Source: Desulfobacterales bacterium | GTDB taxonomy: Bacteria > Desulfobacterota > Desulfobacteria > Desulfobacterales > JAFDCJ01 | Assembly (NCBI GenBank): GCA_020345785.1 | Contig: CP070771.1 | Coordinates: 3,937,442 to 3,953,822 of the forward strand | DNA: 16,381 nt | Reading direction: 5' to 3' | Shown: piece by piece, positions 1 through 7,001 of the stretch | Layout: every line of letters starts with the position of its first letter | Numbering within the stretch: position 1 is the stretch's first letter | Program-made: the position numbers and the translations under genes | Notes under the pieces: model-generated | Told to the model about the DNA's origin: nothing | The model's input: the letters and a program-made list of their open reading frames with translations, nothing else | Databases searched by the model: none

Positions 1-376
1 CTTTAACCATGACAAAAACCGGCTCTGCTCGATGGCAGACACCGATCAGTTTCAATGCGAATCGGGTGTTTTCAAGTTCGGTACCCGCGAAACCGATTCC
101 GTTTTCGTATCGGCCGTCTTCGGTTTTGCGGCTGTGGACGACCCGGCCCTTGCTTTCAATCAGAGAGCCATCCAAATCAACAGCGATCAAACGGATCATT
201 TCTGATTCAATCTTTTGAAATGACTCAATTTTTACGCCGACCGGACTCACATCGATCGCCCGGGCCATGCAGTGGTCCACTTCGTTTTCATTTTCGTCCA
301 AACAGCAGCACTCCAGTAGATTGCTGGTGTCGACCCGCGGATATTTTCGGCGCTCTTTTGGCTCTCTTTTTTTCAT
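1..376 (-). CDS. PilZ-domain protein, partial (runs off left edge)
   Basis: Reading the minus strand from an ATG at 376 gives 125 codons with no stop before the window edge, so the C-terminus is missing. PilZ domains bind cyclic di-GMP and act as receptors or adaptors in motility, surface and polysaccharide control. The two signature motifs are visible. One is the arginine motif RRKYPR with R10 and R14 in the RxxxR spacing. The other is the D42-x-S44-x-x-G47 motif in IDVSPVG, about 28 residues later, as expected. Predicted beta-strand-like segments follow, such as KGRVVHS and NGIGFAG. There is no signal peptide or second domain in the visible part. The ribosome site is weak. The start is chosen because the arginine motif normally lies near the N-terminus. 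The assignment to PilZ is firm; the process controlled is unknown. Confidence 0.85.
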   Translation of the reverse strand, partial: MKKREPKERRKYPRVDTSNLLECCCLDENENEVDHCMARAIDVSPVGVKIESFQKIESEMIRLIAVDLDGSLIESKGRVVHSRKTEDGRYENGIGFAGTELENTRFALKLIGVCHRAEPVFVMVK

Positions 377-498
377 ACTGTTATTATCGACCAATTAACA
401 ACTGCTCTTGAGAAAAATTTGGTGCACACAAATAGCCTCATTTTTCCATTTAAAATTTCTTTGCCCCTCGCGTATCCTGCTCATCGTTGACAATCTTT

Positions 499-527
499 TT
501 GACACCCTCAGCAATTTTTCGTATAAA
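499..527 (+). promoter_or_regulatory. Sigma-70-type promoter for the ridA-family gene
   Basis: A perfect TTGACA (499-504) and TATAAA (522-527) are separated by exactly 17 bp, which is an excellent housekeeping promoter match. A second TTGACA at 487-492 is too far from this -10 box. Transcription would start near 534 and give a leader of about 165 nt that contains the mini-ORF at 583-627. Promoter function is inferred from the match to consensus. Confidence 0.7.
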
Positions 528-582
528 TACGCAAAACACCGTTCCTTGATGCCAACCGCGAATTAAAAGAAGGAGAGCAACG

Positions 583-627
583 ATGGAAGATGAAATTGTG
601 CATAAAGAAAAAACTTCCAAATCTTGA
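583..627 (+). CDS. 14-residue leader-like mini-ORF
   Basis: An ATG preceded at 7 nt by AAGGAG (570-575) opens a 14-codon frame, MEDEIVHKEKTSKS, that ends at TGA 625-627. It lies between the strong promoter and the ridA-family start. Its initiation region resembles that of the downstream gene: both show a purine-rich ribosome site, then ATGG, and share ATGAAATT a few bases later, so both peptides have Glu-Ile at positions 4-5. It may be a translated leader peptide or a relic of a partial duplication of the gene start. There are no runs of one amino acid that would point to classical attenuation. Whether it is translated is unknown. Confidence 0.4.
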   Translation: MEDEIVHKEKTSKS

Positions 628-699
628 TCTTCATACGTCTCATATTAAGACTCGGATTCGGCAGCCCAGCTCTTTTCGATATCTGTAAAGGAGGAATTC

Positions 700-1083
700 A
701 TGGCACATGAAATTTTAAAACTAAAAAGCGTTCATCCCACTGTGGGTTATTCCCACGCGGCGAAAGCCGGTAACACTTTGTATATCGCCGGTCAGGTCGC
801 GCAAGATGTGGATGGTAACCTGGTGGGTCGGGGAGACTTCGAGGCCCAGGTTCGCCAGGTTTATGAAAATTTAAAGAACATCGTTCAGGAAGCCGGCGGC
901 ACTTTGCAGAACATTGTAAAAATGACTACCTTGCTGACCCATTACAACTACGTTGAAACCTACCGCAGCGTTCGAAACCAGTATTTCCCGGAGCCTTGTC
1001 CGCCCAATACCCTTTTAATAATAGAAAGTTTAGCACTACCGGATTACATGATTGAAGTCGAGGCTATTGCGGTGTTGGATTAG
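700..1083 (+). CDS. RidA-family (YjgF/YER057c/UK114) protein
   Basis: The product is 127 aa, the usual length for this trimeric single-domain family. RidA itself deaminates reactive enamine/imine intermediates such as 2-aminoacrylate in the cytoplasm. The family fold is recognisable from the N-terminal segment AGNTLYIAGQVAQD, the central QVRQVYENLKNIVQEAGG helix, the VKMTTLLTHYNYVETYRSV segment and the C-terminal MIEVEAIAVL strand. The conserved arginine that binds the substrate carboxylate in active RidA, normally just before the last strand pair in a PxR[ST] context, is replaced here: the sequence reads PPNTLLIIES, with Asn in the place of Arg. This suggests a Rid subgroup without imine deaminase activity. 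The start is set by AAAGGAGG at 687-694, five bases before the ATG. No gene overlaps it and no clear terminator follows. Confidence 0.9.
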   Translation: MAHEILKLKSVHPTVGYSHAAKAGNTLYIAGQVAQDVDGNLVGRGDFEAQVRQVYENLKNIVQEAGGTLQNIVKMTTLLTHYNYVETYRSVRNQYFPEPCPPNTLLIIESLALPDYMIEVEAIAVLD

Positions 1084-1368
1084 AGAGAAAACCATAATTA
1101 CTCTGCCCTGAAAAATAGCATATTGAAAGTTTGAAAATCACCAAAACTTTGGAGAGGATCTCTGACAATTCCCCATTTACCCTTGGGGAAAGCCGATGGC
1201 TCCCCATCTTCTGCGGCTGTCCCGCCATAGCTGACGAAGCGACGGCGGATTGCCAAGGGTTTGCGGTAGGCAACTACAGGTTCACCCCTGGACGCCTTAA
1301 AGTTGGAGCGCCCCTCCAGAGGCCGATCTGCGACCTCGCCTTTCGCTCATTTAAGAAAATAATTTGAA
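1084..1368. other. Intergenic stretch without a recognisable gene
   Basis: About 285 bp separate the ridA-family gene from the ATPase remnant. It contains small inverted repeats, TTCCCC (1169-1174) with GGGGAA (1185-1190) and CCGCC (1222-1226) with GGCGG (1244-1248), in a GC-rich block that differs from the AT-rich flanks. A frame is open across it but resembles no known protein. It may be debris from the same event that left the ATPase remnant. No U-rich terminator is seen. Confidence 0.5.
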
Positions 1369-1437
1369 TTGGTTACCTTATCTCGACGTTGCAACAATGA
1401 TTATAAAAAAATCGTACGTACTCTACTTTACTCACGC

Positions 1438-1463
1438 GTAAAATCGTATTATATCGATTTTAC
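1438..1463. repeat. Perfect 9-bp inverted repeat before the ATPase remnant
   Basis: GTAAAATCG (1438-1446) and CGATTTTAC (1455-1463) form a perfect inverted repeat around an 8-bp AT-only centre, TATTATAT. It lies directly before an ATG at 1465. The design fits a dimeric repressor operator overlapping a -10-like TATTAT, or a hairpin. No adjacent regulator gene is present. Confidence 0.5.
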
Positions 1464-1464
1464 A

Positions 1465-1638
1465 ATGGAACTCAACTGGCGACCTTCCCGCAGCGAGGTT
1501 GAAACGCTGTTGAAATTCGGAGGTTTTCCTGAACCCTGCCTGAAAGGAGATGAAAAATTCTGGAGGCGCTGGCAACTGGAAAGACTGCACCGTGTTATTT
1601 ATTCGGATATGGATCTGGTTTTAAAATGTAATGGATAA
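1465..1638 (+). pseudogene. Fragment of an AAA+ ATPase of the AAA_14/DUF4143 family
   Basis: The reading frame from the ATG at 1465 (open from 1369) contains a segment typical of the middle of DUF4143 ATPases: TLLKFGGFPEPCLKGDEKF, followed by WRRWQLERLHRVIYSD. In intact members of about 380-450 aa this segment follows the N-terminal P-loop ATPase domain and precedes the winged-helix/C-terminal DUF4143 part. Here both sides are missing: there is no Walker A or B motif upstream, and the similarity stops after YSD, only about 10 codons before the stop. The end overlaps the following transporter start by 8 nt. This is best read as a remnant left by deletion. The family match rests on motif recognition. 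Confidence 0.6.
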
Positions 1639-2860
1639 AATTCAACTCCTTTTTTTCTTCATCAGCGGTTTTCTGATCTCGCGCCTGATGATCAAAGTTC
1701 GTCTGCCGCAAAGACTCGTCTACTGGTTTATCGGCAAAAGACATCTTTCGCTGGCTGGAATTCTTTTCTACCTGGTGGCTATCGCCGCTTTTTTGTCGTT
1801 TTTCATCCCCAATGCCATCACGGTGCTGACCCTCCTACCGCTGCTGGAGCTGTTGCGCCAATCCTACGAAGCCGCCAACGGTCCCTCCAAAAGTGTGCCC
1901 ACCATGCTGGCCCTGGCGACGATATACGGCGCCAACATCGGCGGAATGGGTTCAATCACGGCCACGCCGGCCAACGGCATCCTGGTTACGTACGCGGTAT
2001 TGAACGAGATCCCCGGATTACAATACCTGACCTTTGCATCCTGGCTCGTCTGGGGTGTACCCCTCGTTGTTGTTTTTGTGTGCATCGCGGCCTTGATCTT
2101 ATTCATTTTCATGCGCCCCGTAAAATATAACAAGCACCGGATTCAGCTGCCGTTTGATTCCGGTCAGATTCAACATCGCTTCCAGGGAATCACCATCTGG
2201 TTGACGGCCTTTTACTTTCTGTCGTCGCTGATCCTATCTCTGCTCCTGATGAAATTTCCCGATCGAATATTGTTGATCTTGATTGTATCCGGAGCGCTGA
2301 CCCTGGTATTTATATCTTTTCTCTTCTTTGTTCCCCTCAGGGGCAGCGATCGCGATCATTCAAGGCAAAAACTTTTGGAAATCGCGGATTGCTATAACGA
2401 GCTGCCCGTCAAAGGCTTCGTCTTTGTTGCTATTGCTGTGGTGCTGGCTGCCATCCTGTATGCGTTTGACGTCCATGTCCTATTTTCAAGCTGGTCCGCC
2501 CGCATCATTCCGACCGGCCTGCCGACCTTTGCCCTGTTTTTTCTGGTTGCCCTGGCCGCCTCCTTTTCAACCGAAGTGCTCAGCAATACCGCCGTTCAAC
2601 TCAGTTTCTTCGTCGTGGCCCTGCCCTTATCAAAATCTCTCGGTTTTTCAGCGCTGGAGGCGCTGATCATTATCACGCTTTCCAGCACGTGCGCCTTTAT
2701 GAGCCCGATTGCAACGGGGGTCAACGGTCTGGCCTTCGGCGGCGTAAAGGGCGTCTCGTTCAGCAGGATGCTGGCCGTCGGATTTGTTATGAATTTGGCC
2801 GGCGCCCTGTTGATATCAAGCTGGGTCCTGTATTTTATCGGCCGATTTTACGGTCTTTAA
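1631..2860 (+). CDS. DASS/SLC13-type anion permease (ion transporter superfamily)
   Basis: This is a 409-aa polytopic inner-membrane protein with about ten to eleven hydrophobic segments. Two pseudo-repeated pore motifs characteristic of divalent-anion:Na+ symporters and their ArsB/NhaD relatives are visible. In the first half, FFIPNAITVLTLLPLL is followed by ANIGGMGSITATPANGI. In the second half, EVLSNTAVQLSFF is followed by FMSPIATGVNGLAFGG. The SNT-type signature is thus intact in the C-terminal half (SNTA) and degenerate in the N-terminal half (PNAIT). Substrates of the family are dicarboxylates, citrate, sulfate and similar anions; the substrate here cannot be read from sequence. The start at 1631 has no Shine-Dalgarno sequence and overlaps the end of the preceding ATPase remnant, so expression may depend on read-through or a later start (Met20). 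The hydrophobic N-terminus supports 1631. Confidence 0.8.
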   Translation: MDKIQLLFFFISGFLISRLMIKVRLPQRLVYWFIGKRHLSLAGILFYLVAIAAFLSFFIPNAITVLTLLPLLELLRQSYEAANGPSKSVPTMLALATIYGANIGGMGSITATPANGILVTYAVLNEIPGLQYLTFASWLVWGVPLVVVFVCIAALILFIFMRPVKYNKHRIQLPFDSGQIQHRFQGITIWLTAFYFLSSLILSLLLMKFPDRILLILIVSGALTLVFISFLFFVPLRGSDRDHSRQKLLEIADCYNELPVKGFVFVAIAVVLAAILYAFDVHVLFSSWSARIIPTGLPTFALFFLVALAASFSTEVLSNTAVQLSFFVVALPLSKSLGFSALEALIIITLSSTCAFMSPIATGVNGLAFGGVKGVSFSRMLAVGFVMNLAGALLISSWVLYFIGRFYGL

Positions 2861-2923
2861 TAAAAAACGGACGGATAGAGTGTTTCTTTCGACCCCTTTT
2901 TTTGCTTACGAAAAGCATTACAC

Positions 2924-2969
2924 AATTGTGAAGCGAATTGCCGAAAAATAGGTGCCGTCTTTCACAATT
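2924..2969. promoter_or_regulatory. Inverted repeat, possible activator (enhancer) site
   Basis: AATTGTGAA (2924-2932) is repeated in perfect inverted form as TTCACAATT (2961-2969). The left arm is also part of a local palindrome, CACAATTGTG (2921-2930). The pair lies about 95-140 bp upstream of the -24 box, the usual distance for an enhancer-binding protein acting on sigma-54 polymerase. Binding is inferred, and no activator gene is in the window. Confidence 0.4.
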
Positions 2970-3062
2970 CCACCGCGCACAGGGATACGCCGCCGACTCA
3001 TAAATAGTCATAACTATCTGTATCAAAATCCAAATTTTAAAACTTAAAAAAGAGCAAACCCT

Positions 3063-3078
3063 TGGTGCAATTATTGCT
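3063..3078 (+). promoter_or_regulatory. Sigma-54 (-24/-12) promoter candidate for the PEP-CTERM gene
   Basis: The sequence TTGGTGCAATTATTGC has GG at 3064-3065 and GC at 3076-3077 with exactly 10 bp between them, the invariant sigma-54 spacing. It agrees well with the consensus TGGCAC-N5-TTGC, although CAC is TGC here. The start site would be near 3089. PEP-CTERM genes in several bacteria are controlled by the PrsK/PrsR system with RpoN, which makes the placement meaningful. Confidence 0.55.
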
Positions 3079-3242
3079 TATCTTCGATCCGGATACATGG
3101 GCCTGATTCATGTAAAAATGGGGGCACCCGGGCATTTCAGAAAAAGCGCTGGTCCACGGGATTCACGCGATACCCCAAGCCGAAATCCCTGTCGGGTTGA
3201 AACATTTCAAGAGGGAAAAACCATCATCAGAAGGAGGAGCAA

Positions 3243-3986
3243 ATGAAAAAAACGGGATTTATATCACTGGCGGTTCTCACCATGCTGTGCGTATCGGGTA
3301 TGGCCCATGCGTTGATCTTCGATGGGGACGTCACCAACAACGTGATTTTCGGAACGGGCAACGCCAATGGGTATTGGACCATTGGTCAAAATGCGGCTGC
3401 GGGCATCGAAGTAGGGTTGCGCGGCAAGCTCCGATACCAGGGGATTTACAACAGCGGCGGGGACGGCACCTACGCGTTTGATCCCGGTTTTAGCTCCGGG
3501 ACGGCTGCCTTGTGGAACTACGAGTTTTCCATCAATACAGCCTACAACGGTGCGGGAGCCAACCTGGATAAATACAGCATCTTCTTATCCATTGACGCCG
3601 ATCCTTCCCAGGGAGTCGACTGGTTGACCTTCGATCCGTTTTCCGTTTGGAATGACAATTCATTCGGGGATAATTCAACTGCGCAAAGCGATGGCACAGA
3701 ATATAACAATCTTATCGACCAGGCCGCTGCGCTTGAGAACCACAATCTTGTCCAGAATTCCCAGAATCTGGGGTGGGCCGGCCTGCCGGGGTTCAACCCT
3801 GATGCAGACGGCACCTATGATTTTAGCCTTTTTGTCAAGGATCTGAGCGGTGTTGAGCTGGCGCGAACTTCCATGACCGTCATCGTCGGCCAGGGGGGCG
3901 CCGCCGTCCCTGAACCGGCTACCATGCTGCTGCTGGGTTGCGGCCTGATGGGTCTGGTCGGCGTTCGAAGAAAATTCAATAAATAA
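3243..3986 (+). CDS. PEP-CTERM sorting-domain protein
   Basis: This is a 247-aa exported protein. Residues 1-24 form a signal peptide with two lysines, a hydrophobic core and an AHA cleavage site before Leu25. The C-terminus carries the complete PEP-CTERM tripartite signal at residues 222-247: VPEP, then the hydrophobic stretch MLLLGCGLMGLVG, then the basic tail VRRKFNK. Exosortase recognises this signal and processes the protein on its way to the cell surface or exopolysaccharide matrix. The middle part (25-220) is rich in Asn, Gly, Asp and aromatic residues and contains no domain I can name, which is usual for the family. AAGGAGGAGC lies just upstream of the ATG. The gene stands alone behind a sigma-54-type promoter. 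The exosortase itself is not in this window. Confidence 0.9.
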   Translation: MKKTGFISLAVLTMLCVSGMAHALIFDGDVTNNVIFGTGNANGYWTIGQNAAAGIEVGLRGKLRYQGIYNSGGDGTYAFDPGFSSGTAALWNYEFSINTAYNGAGANLDKYSIFLSIDADPSQGVDWLTFDPFSVWNDNSFGDNSTAQSDGTEYNNLIDQAAALENHNLVQNSQNLGWAGLPGFNPDADGTYDFSLFVKDLSGVELARTSMTVIVGQGGAAVPEPATMLLLGCGLMGLVGVRRKFNK

Positions 3987-4073
3987 TCACCTGCTTCTGT
4001 AGGATGAGCATTCCTTGCGGTAATCGTTGACAGGTTCAGGATTCAGATATTCCAGGTCGATTATTATAGGTTC

Positions 4074-4177
4074 GTGGAAGCGGCTTTTTGCAGCGAATGG
4101 CCGGGTCTAACCGAAGCCGATAACAGTAACCGTGATCGCCCCCGCTGAATTGGGATATAAGCAGAAGCCGCTTCCAC
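4074..4177. repeat. REP/BIME-like inverted pair with 13-bp arms
   Basis: GTGGAAGCGGCTT (4074-4086) and AAGCCGCTTCCAC (4165-4177) are perfect inverted copies 78 bp apart. Each begins with GTGG in its own orientation, which resembles the 5' GT[A/G]G tetranucleotide of REP elements mobilised by RAYT transposases (TnpA-REP), and continues with the common core GAAGCGGCTT. The head-to-head layout is that of a BIME. No RAYT gene is in the window. The position, after the stop of the PEP-CTERM gene, is typical for REPs. Confidence 0.6.
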
Positions 4178-4232
4178 AACCAATTGCTCTTAAACCAACA
4201 AAATTTATGGCACCTCGCCTTAGGGTTCACGA

Positions 4233-4368
4233 AAAAATAAGTTTACAATCTCAGGCGTTGAGGCGCCCGGCTGACAAGGCGCGAAAACGCAGGAATATCT
4301 GGATATTCCGAGCTTTCGCAACGCAGTTAGGCGGGATGCATCGGCGTATAAAATGTGAAGTTATTTTT
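4233..4368. repeat. 136-bp palindromic MITE-like element
   Basis: The ends are a 15-bp inverted repeat with two mismatches: AAAAATAAGTTTACA (4233-4247) against the complement of TGTGAAGTTATTTTT (4354-4368). The exact midpoint is a perfect 8-bp palindrome, GGAATATC (4292-4299) and GATATTCC (4302-4309). The adjoining arms also pair imperfectly (GCGAAAACGC against GCTTTCGC). The whole element can therefore fold into one long imperfect hairpin. It has no coding capacity and sits in the convergent gap between the PEP-CTERM gene and the Mo-hydroxylase gene. It is either a non-autonomous mobile element or a structured convergent terminator. Confidence 0.65.
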
Positions 4369-4378
4369 GAGTGAGCCC

Positions 4379-6661
4379 TTAGTCTCCGCAGCGGCCCTTC
4401 AGCCCCTTTAGAATCTTTTCCGCAGTAACGGGCAGATCCTTGATTCTTACACCGGTGGCATTATAGACGGCATTGGCAATGGCCGGCGCCGCCGGATCCA
4501 GCGAACCTTCGCCGGTTTCCTTGGCGCCGAAGGGACCGCGGGGGTCGTCCGTTATCACGTGGGTGATCTTGATTTCCGGCATTTGGTCGGCCGTCGGGAT
4601 GCTATAGCCTAAAAAGGACGGGTTCATCGTCCGGCCGTTCTCAGAGATCAGTTGCTCTGAAATCGCGTAGCCCATGCCCATGCCGATACAGCCTTCGATT
4701 TGCCCCTCCACGGACATGGGATTGAGCGGTTGTCCGCAGTCATGGGCCACGGTAAACTTCTTTACCCTGACTTCACCGGTCTTCAGGCTGACCTCCACCT
4801 CACAGATATAGGCCCCGAAACTGTAAGTAGGGGACAGCGGGTCCGGCGAATTGTAGGCGCCTTTCGTAACCAGGGGCGCGCCGCTGTTCTTTTTCTGATA
4901 TAGGTGGATCGCATTCTCAAAGGTTAAAAATCGATCCGGACTGCCTTTCACATAAATTTTGCGGTCTCGGGCCGCCAAATCATCCGGGTTGGCTTCCAGC
5001 GCATCGGATACAACTTTGAATAACTCGGCTTTGACTTTGTTGGCTGCTTCTAAGGCGGCATTACCTGCGGCTACGGTCACGCGGCTTGAATAGGTACCCA
5101 TGTCCGGCGGTGTCAGATGGGTGTCGGCACTGGTCAGATGAATATCTTCCAGGGGCAATCCCAGCACCTCGGCCACAATCTGGCAGATGACGCTGTCGGA
5201 ACCCTGGCCGATGTCGGATGCGCCGGTATACACCCGGATTCCGCCTCCTTCACCAACCCGGATAATAACGGAAGAATGAGCCGATGTGGTTTTATTGAAA
5301 TAAAAACCCGCACCGGACGGAAAACCGCCGCATCCCAGACCGATGCCATAGGCTTGGTCGGGGTCTTTGTTTTGGGCTTTGCGCTTTCGCTGCCATTCGG
5401 ACTCGGCCGCGGCTTTTTTAAGGCATTCGCGAAATGCGGAGCTGACGATCTTAAATCCGGCGGCTGATTCATCTCCCGTCTGCAGGCCGTTTTTAAGCGC
5501 CATTTCGAGCGGGTCCAGTCCCAGATCTTCGGCAATCATGTCCAGCTGAACATCCTGTGCAAAATGGACCTGGGGTCCGCCATGACCCCGCATGGCGCCG
5601 CAAGGCGGTTTGTTGGTGTAAATGCGATAGCCGTCATATTGAAAATGTTCAAATTTAAAGGGCAGGGTTTGAAAGGTGCCCACCAGAACCGTGGTCAAGG
5701 GGCCCAGACTGCAGTAGGCACCACCGTCTAATACCGCACGGCATTTTCGCGCCACAATGGTGCCGTCTTTTTTAACCCCGGTTTTCATGGTAATCTGAAT
5801 GGGGTGTTTGCGGCGCGCAGCCATGAATTCTTCATCGCGCGAGCACACGATTTTAACCGGCCGATCGGCATGCTTGGCCAGCAGGGCCGCACAAAATTCA
5901 ACTGCGGACAAGCCGTCGGACTTGCCGCCGAACCCGCCGCCAACGTGGGGTTTGATCACCCGGATGTTATCCGGGTTTATATCCAGGGTAAGCCCCAGGT
6001 GCTGCTGGACATAGTAGGGTGTCTGAGTGGAGGTGTACACCGTGAGTCTGCCGGATTTGTCCCAGCCGGCCAGCGCTGCCCGGGGCTCCATGTAGCAATG
6101 GATGGCCGATTGTGTGGCAAATACGTCCTCCCGGACATGGTCGCATTGCGCAAACGCTTTTTGCGGGTCTCCTTTCTTGATGTGATACTCGCGGCTGATA
6201 TTTCGGGGTGCATGCGCATGAAGCTGGGGAGCTCCCGGTCTCCGGGCTTCCTGCGGATCAAAGACGGCCGGCAGTTCTTCATATTCAACCGTGATTAATT
6301 CCAGCGCTTCCAGGGCCACCTCCGCATCAACCGCAGCAACAGCCGCCACTTCTTCGCCAATGAAGCGCACCCTGTCCACTGCCAGAGGGTATTCATCCAT
6401 GTATTTGGCCGATCGGGAAATGATGCCGAATTTTATTTTGGCCGTATCCCCCCCGGTCAATACGGCTTTGACGCCGGGCAGTTTCAGGGCTTTGGAAACA
6501 TCGATGGCAACAATTCTTGCATGGGGCAAAGGGCTGCGCAGGATCATACCGCACAGCATCCCCGGCAAGGACAGGTCATCAGTGTAAAGCGCCTTGCCGG
6601 TGACTTTTTCTTTGGCATCCATCCGCGGCAGCCGTTTTCCGATGAAACGGTATGGGGTCAT
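4379..6661 (-). CDS. Xanthine dehydrogenase-family Mo-hydroxylase large (molybdopterin-binding) subunit
   Basis: The product is 760 aa. Enzymes of this family hydroxylate or dehydroxylate heterocycles, aldehydes or aromatic CoA esters with a Mo-MCD cofactor. The small N-terminal domain (about 1-150, starting FIGKRLPRMDAKEKVTGKA) is followed by the large cofactor domain. That domain has HVGGGFGGK near 239-247, the CGAMRGHGGPQ loop with Arg358, DIGQGS near 483-488, the SSRVTVAAGNA segment and the active-site GAKETGEGS with the catalytic Glu718. The start at 6661 is chosen over an upstream codon at 6760 because AAGAGG lies 7 nt before it and the family N-terminus begins there. Length and overall pattern resemble the alpha subunit of 4-hydroxybenzoyl-CoA reductase (about 770 aa), but substrate class is not certain. 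The [2Fe-2S] and FAD subunits that normally adjoin this gene are absent from both flanks. Confidence 0.88.
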   Translation of the reverse strand: MTPYRFIGKRLPRMDAKEKVTGKALYTDDLSLPGMLCGMILRSPLPHARIVAIDVSKALKLPGVKAVLTGGDTAKIKFGIISRSAKYMDEYPLAVDRVRFIGEEVAAVAAVDAEVALEALELITVEYEELPAVFDPQEARRPGAPQLHAHAPRNISREYHIKKGDPQKAFAQCDHVREDVFATQSAIHCYMEPRAALAGWDKSGRLTVYTSTQTPYYVQQHLGLTLDINPDNIRVIKPHVGGGFGGKSDGLSAVEFCAALLAKHADRPVKIVCSRDEEFMAARRKHPIQITMKTGVKKDGTIVARKCRAVLDGGAYCSLGPLTTVLVGTFQTLPFKFEHFQYDGYRIYTNKPPCGAMRGHGGPQVHFAQDVQLDMIAEDLGLDPLEMALKNGLQTGDESAAGFKIVSSAFRECLKKAAAESEWQRKRKAQNKDPDQAYGIGLGCGGFPSGAGFYFNKTTSAHSSVIIRVGEGGGIRVYTGASDIGQGSDSVICQIVAEVLGLPLEDIHLTSADTHLTPPDMGTYSSRVTVAAGNAALEAANKVKAELFKVVSDALEANPDDLAARDRKIYVKGSPDRFLTFENAIHLYQKKNSGAPLVTKGAYNSPDPLSPTYSFGAYICEVEVSLKTGEVRVKKFTVAHDCGQPLNPMSVEGQIEGCIGMGMGYAISEQLISENGRTMNPSFLGYSIPTADQMPEIKITHVITDDPRGPFGAKETGEGSLDPAAPAIANAVYNATGVRIKDLPVTAEKILKGLKGRCGD

Positions 6662-6726
6662 TGTCGAACCTCTTGTCCGTATTCTACAATTAACTTGAAG
6701 GGAATAAATTGTTCGTCCAATGGTAT

Positions 6727-6939
6727 AAATCCGAGATAATAAGCACGAAATTCGAAACAAATCCCAAGGACAAAAAAATCAATGACAAAAACATAAGACA
6801 ATGAGATTATTCATTTTTACCCATTAGCTTGATGCGTGGTTATTATCATGCTTTATGCTTTTGGTTTCCCCATTTTGAACATTTGAACATTCGGGTTTCG
6901 AATTTGTTTCGGGCTTCGATATTCGAATTTCGAATTTTA
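6727..6939. repeat. TTCGAA-rich facing repeat arrays
   Basis: Between the Mo-hydroxylase and the molybdopterin oxidoreductase lies an AT-rich stretch. The left side (around 6741-6765) carries CGAAATTCGAAACAAAT on the plus strand. The right side (around 6871-6937) carries the same kind of units on the opposite strand (for example AATTTGTTTCGGGCTTCG and ATTCGAATTTCGAATTTT). The result is two degenerate arrays of short CGAA-type units facing each other across about 100 bp. No gene was seen. The left array is in the region where the promoter of the Mo-hydroxylase gene would lie. Confidence 0.5.
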
Positions 6940-7001
6940 ATGTTATCGCCGCCTTCTCCACGGGTCGGTATTTCAAAATAAAAACTAACGACAAGCAGCG
7001 C

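Larger units (their letters stand above)
2861..3242. other. Regulatory region upstream of the PEP-CTERM gene
   Basis: This 382-bp gap holds no gene. It contains the inverted repeat at 2924-2969, the -24/-12 promoter candidate at 3063-3078 and a leader of about 150 nt ending in a strong ribosome site (AAGGAGGAGC, immediately before the ATG at 3243). No convincing terminator is visible downstream of the transporter. Confidence 0.6.

Noticed and set aside
9..411. Plus-strand open frames at the left edge
   Set aside because: They are opposite the PilZ gene, whose minus-strand frame carries both family motifs.
1131..1367. 78-codon plus-strand frame in the gap after the ridA-family gene
   Set aside because: There is no ribosome site, no recognisable similarity, and small hairpins interrupt the region.
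4379..6661. Firm naming as 4-hydroxybenzoyl-CoA reductase alpha subunit
   Set aside because: Length fits, but the beta and gamma subunits are absent and substrate-specific residues could not be checked.
6662..6760. Upstream extension of the Mo-hydroxylase
   Set aside because: The extra 33 residues are cysteine- and arginine-rich, unlike the family, and fall in repeat sequence; AAGAGG marks the start at 6661.
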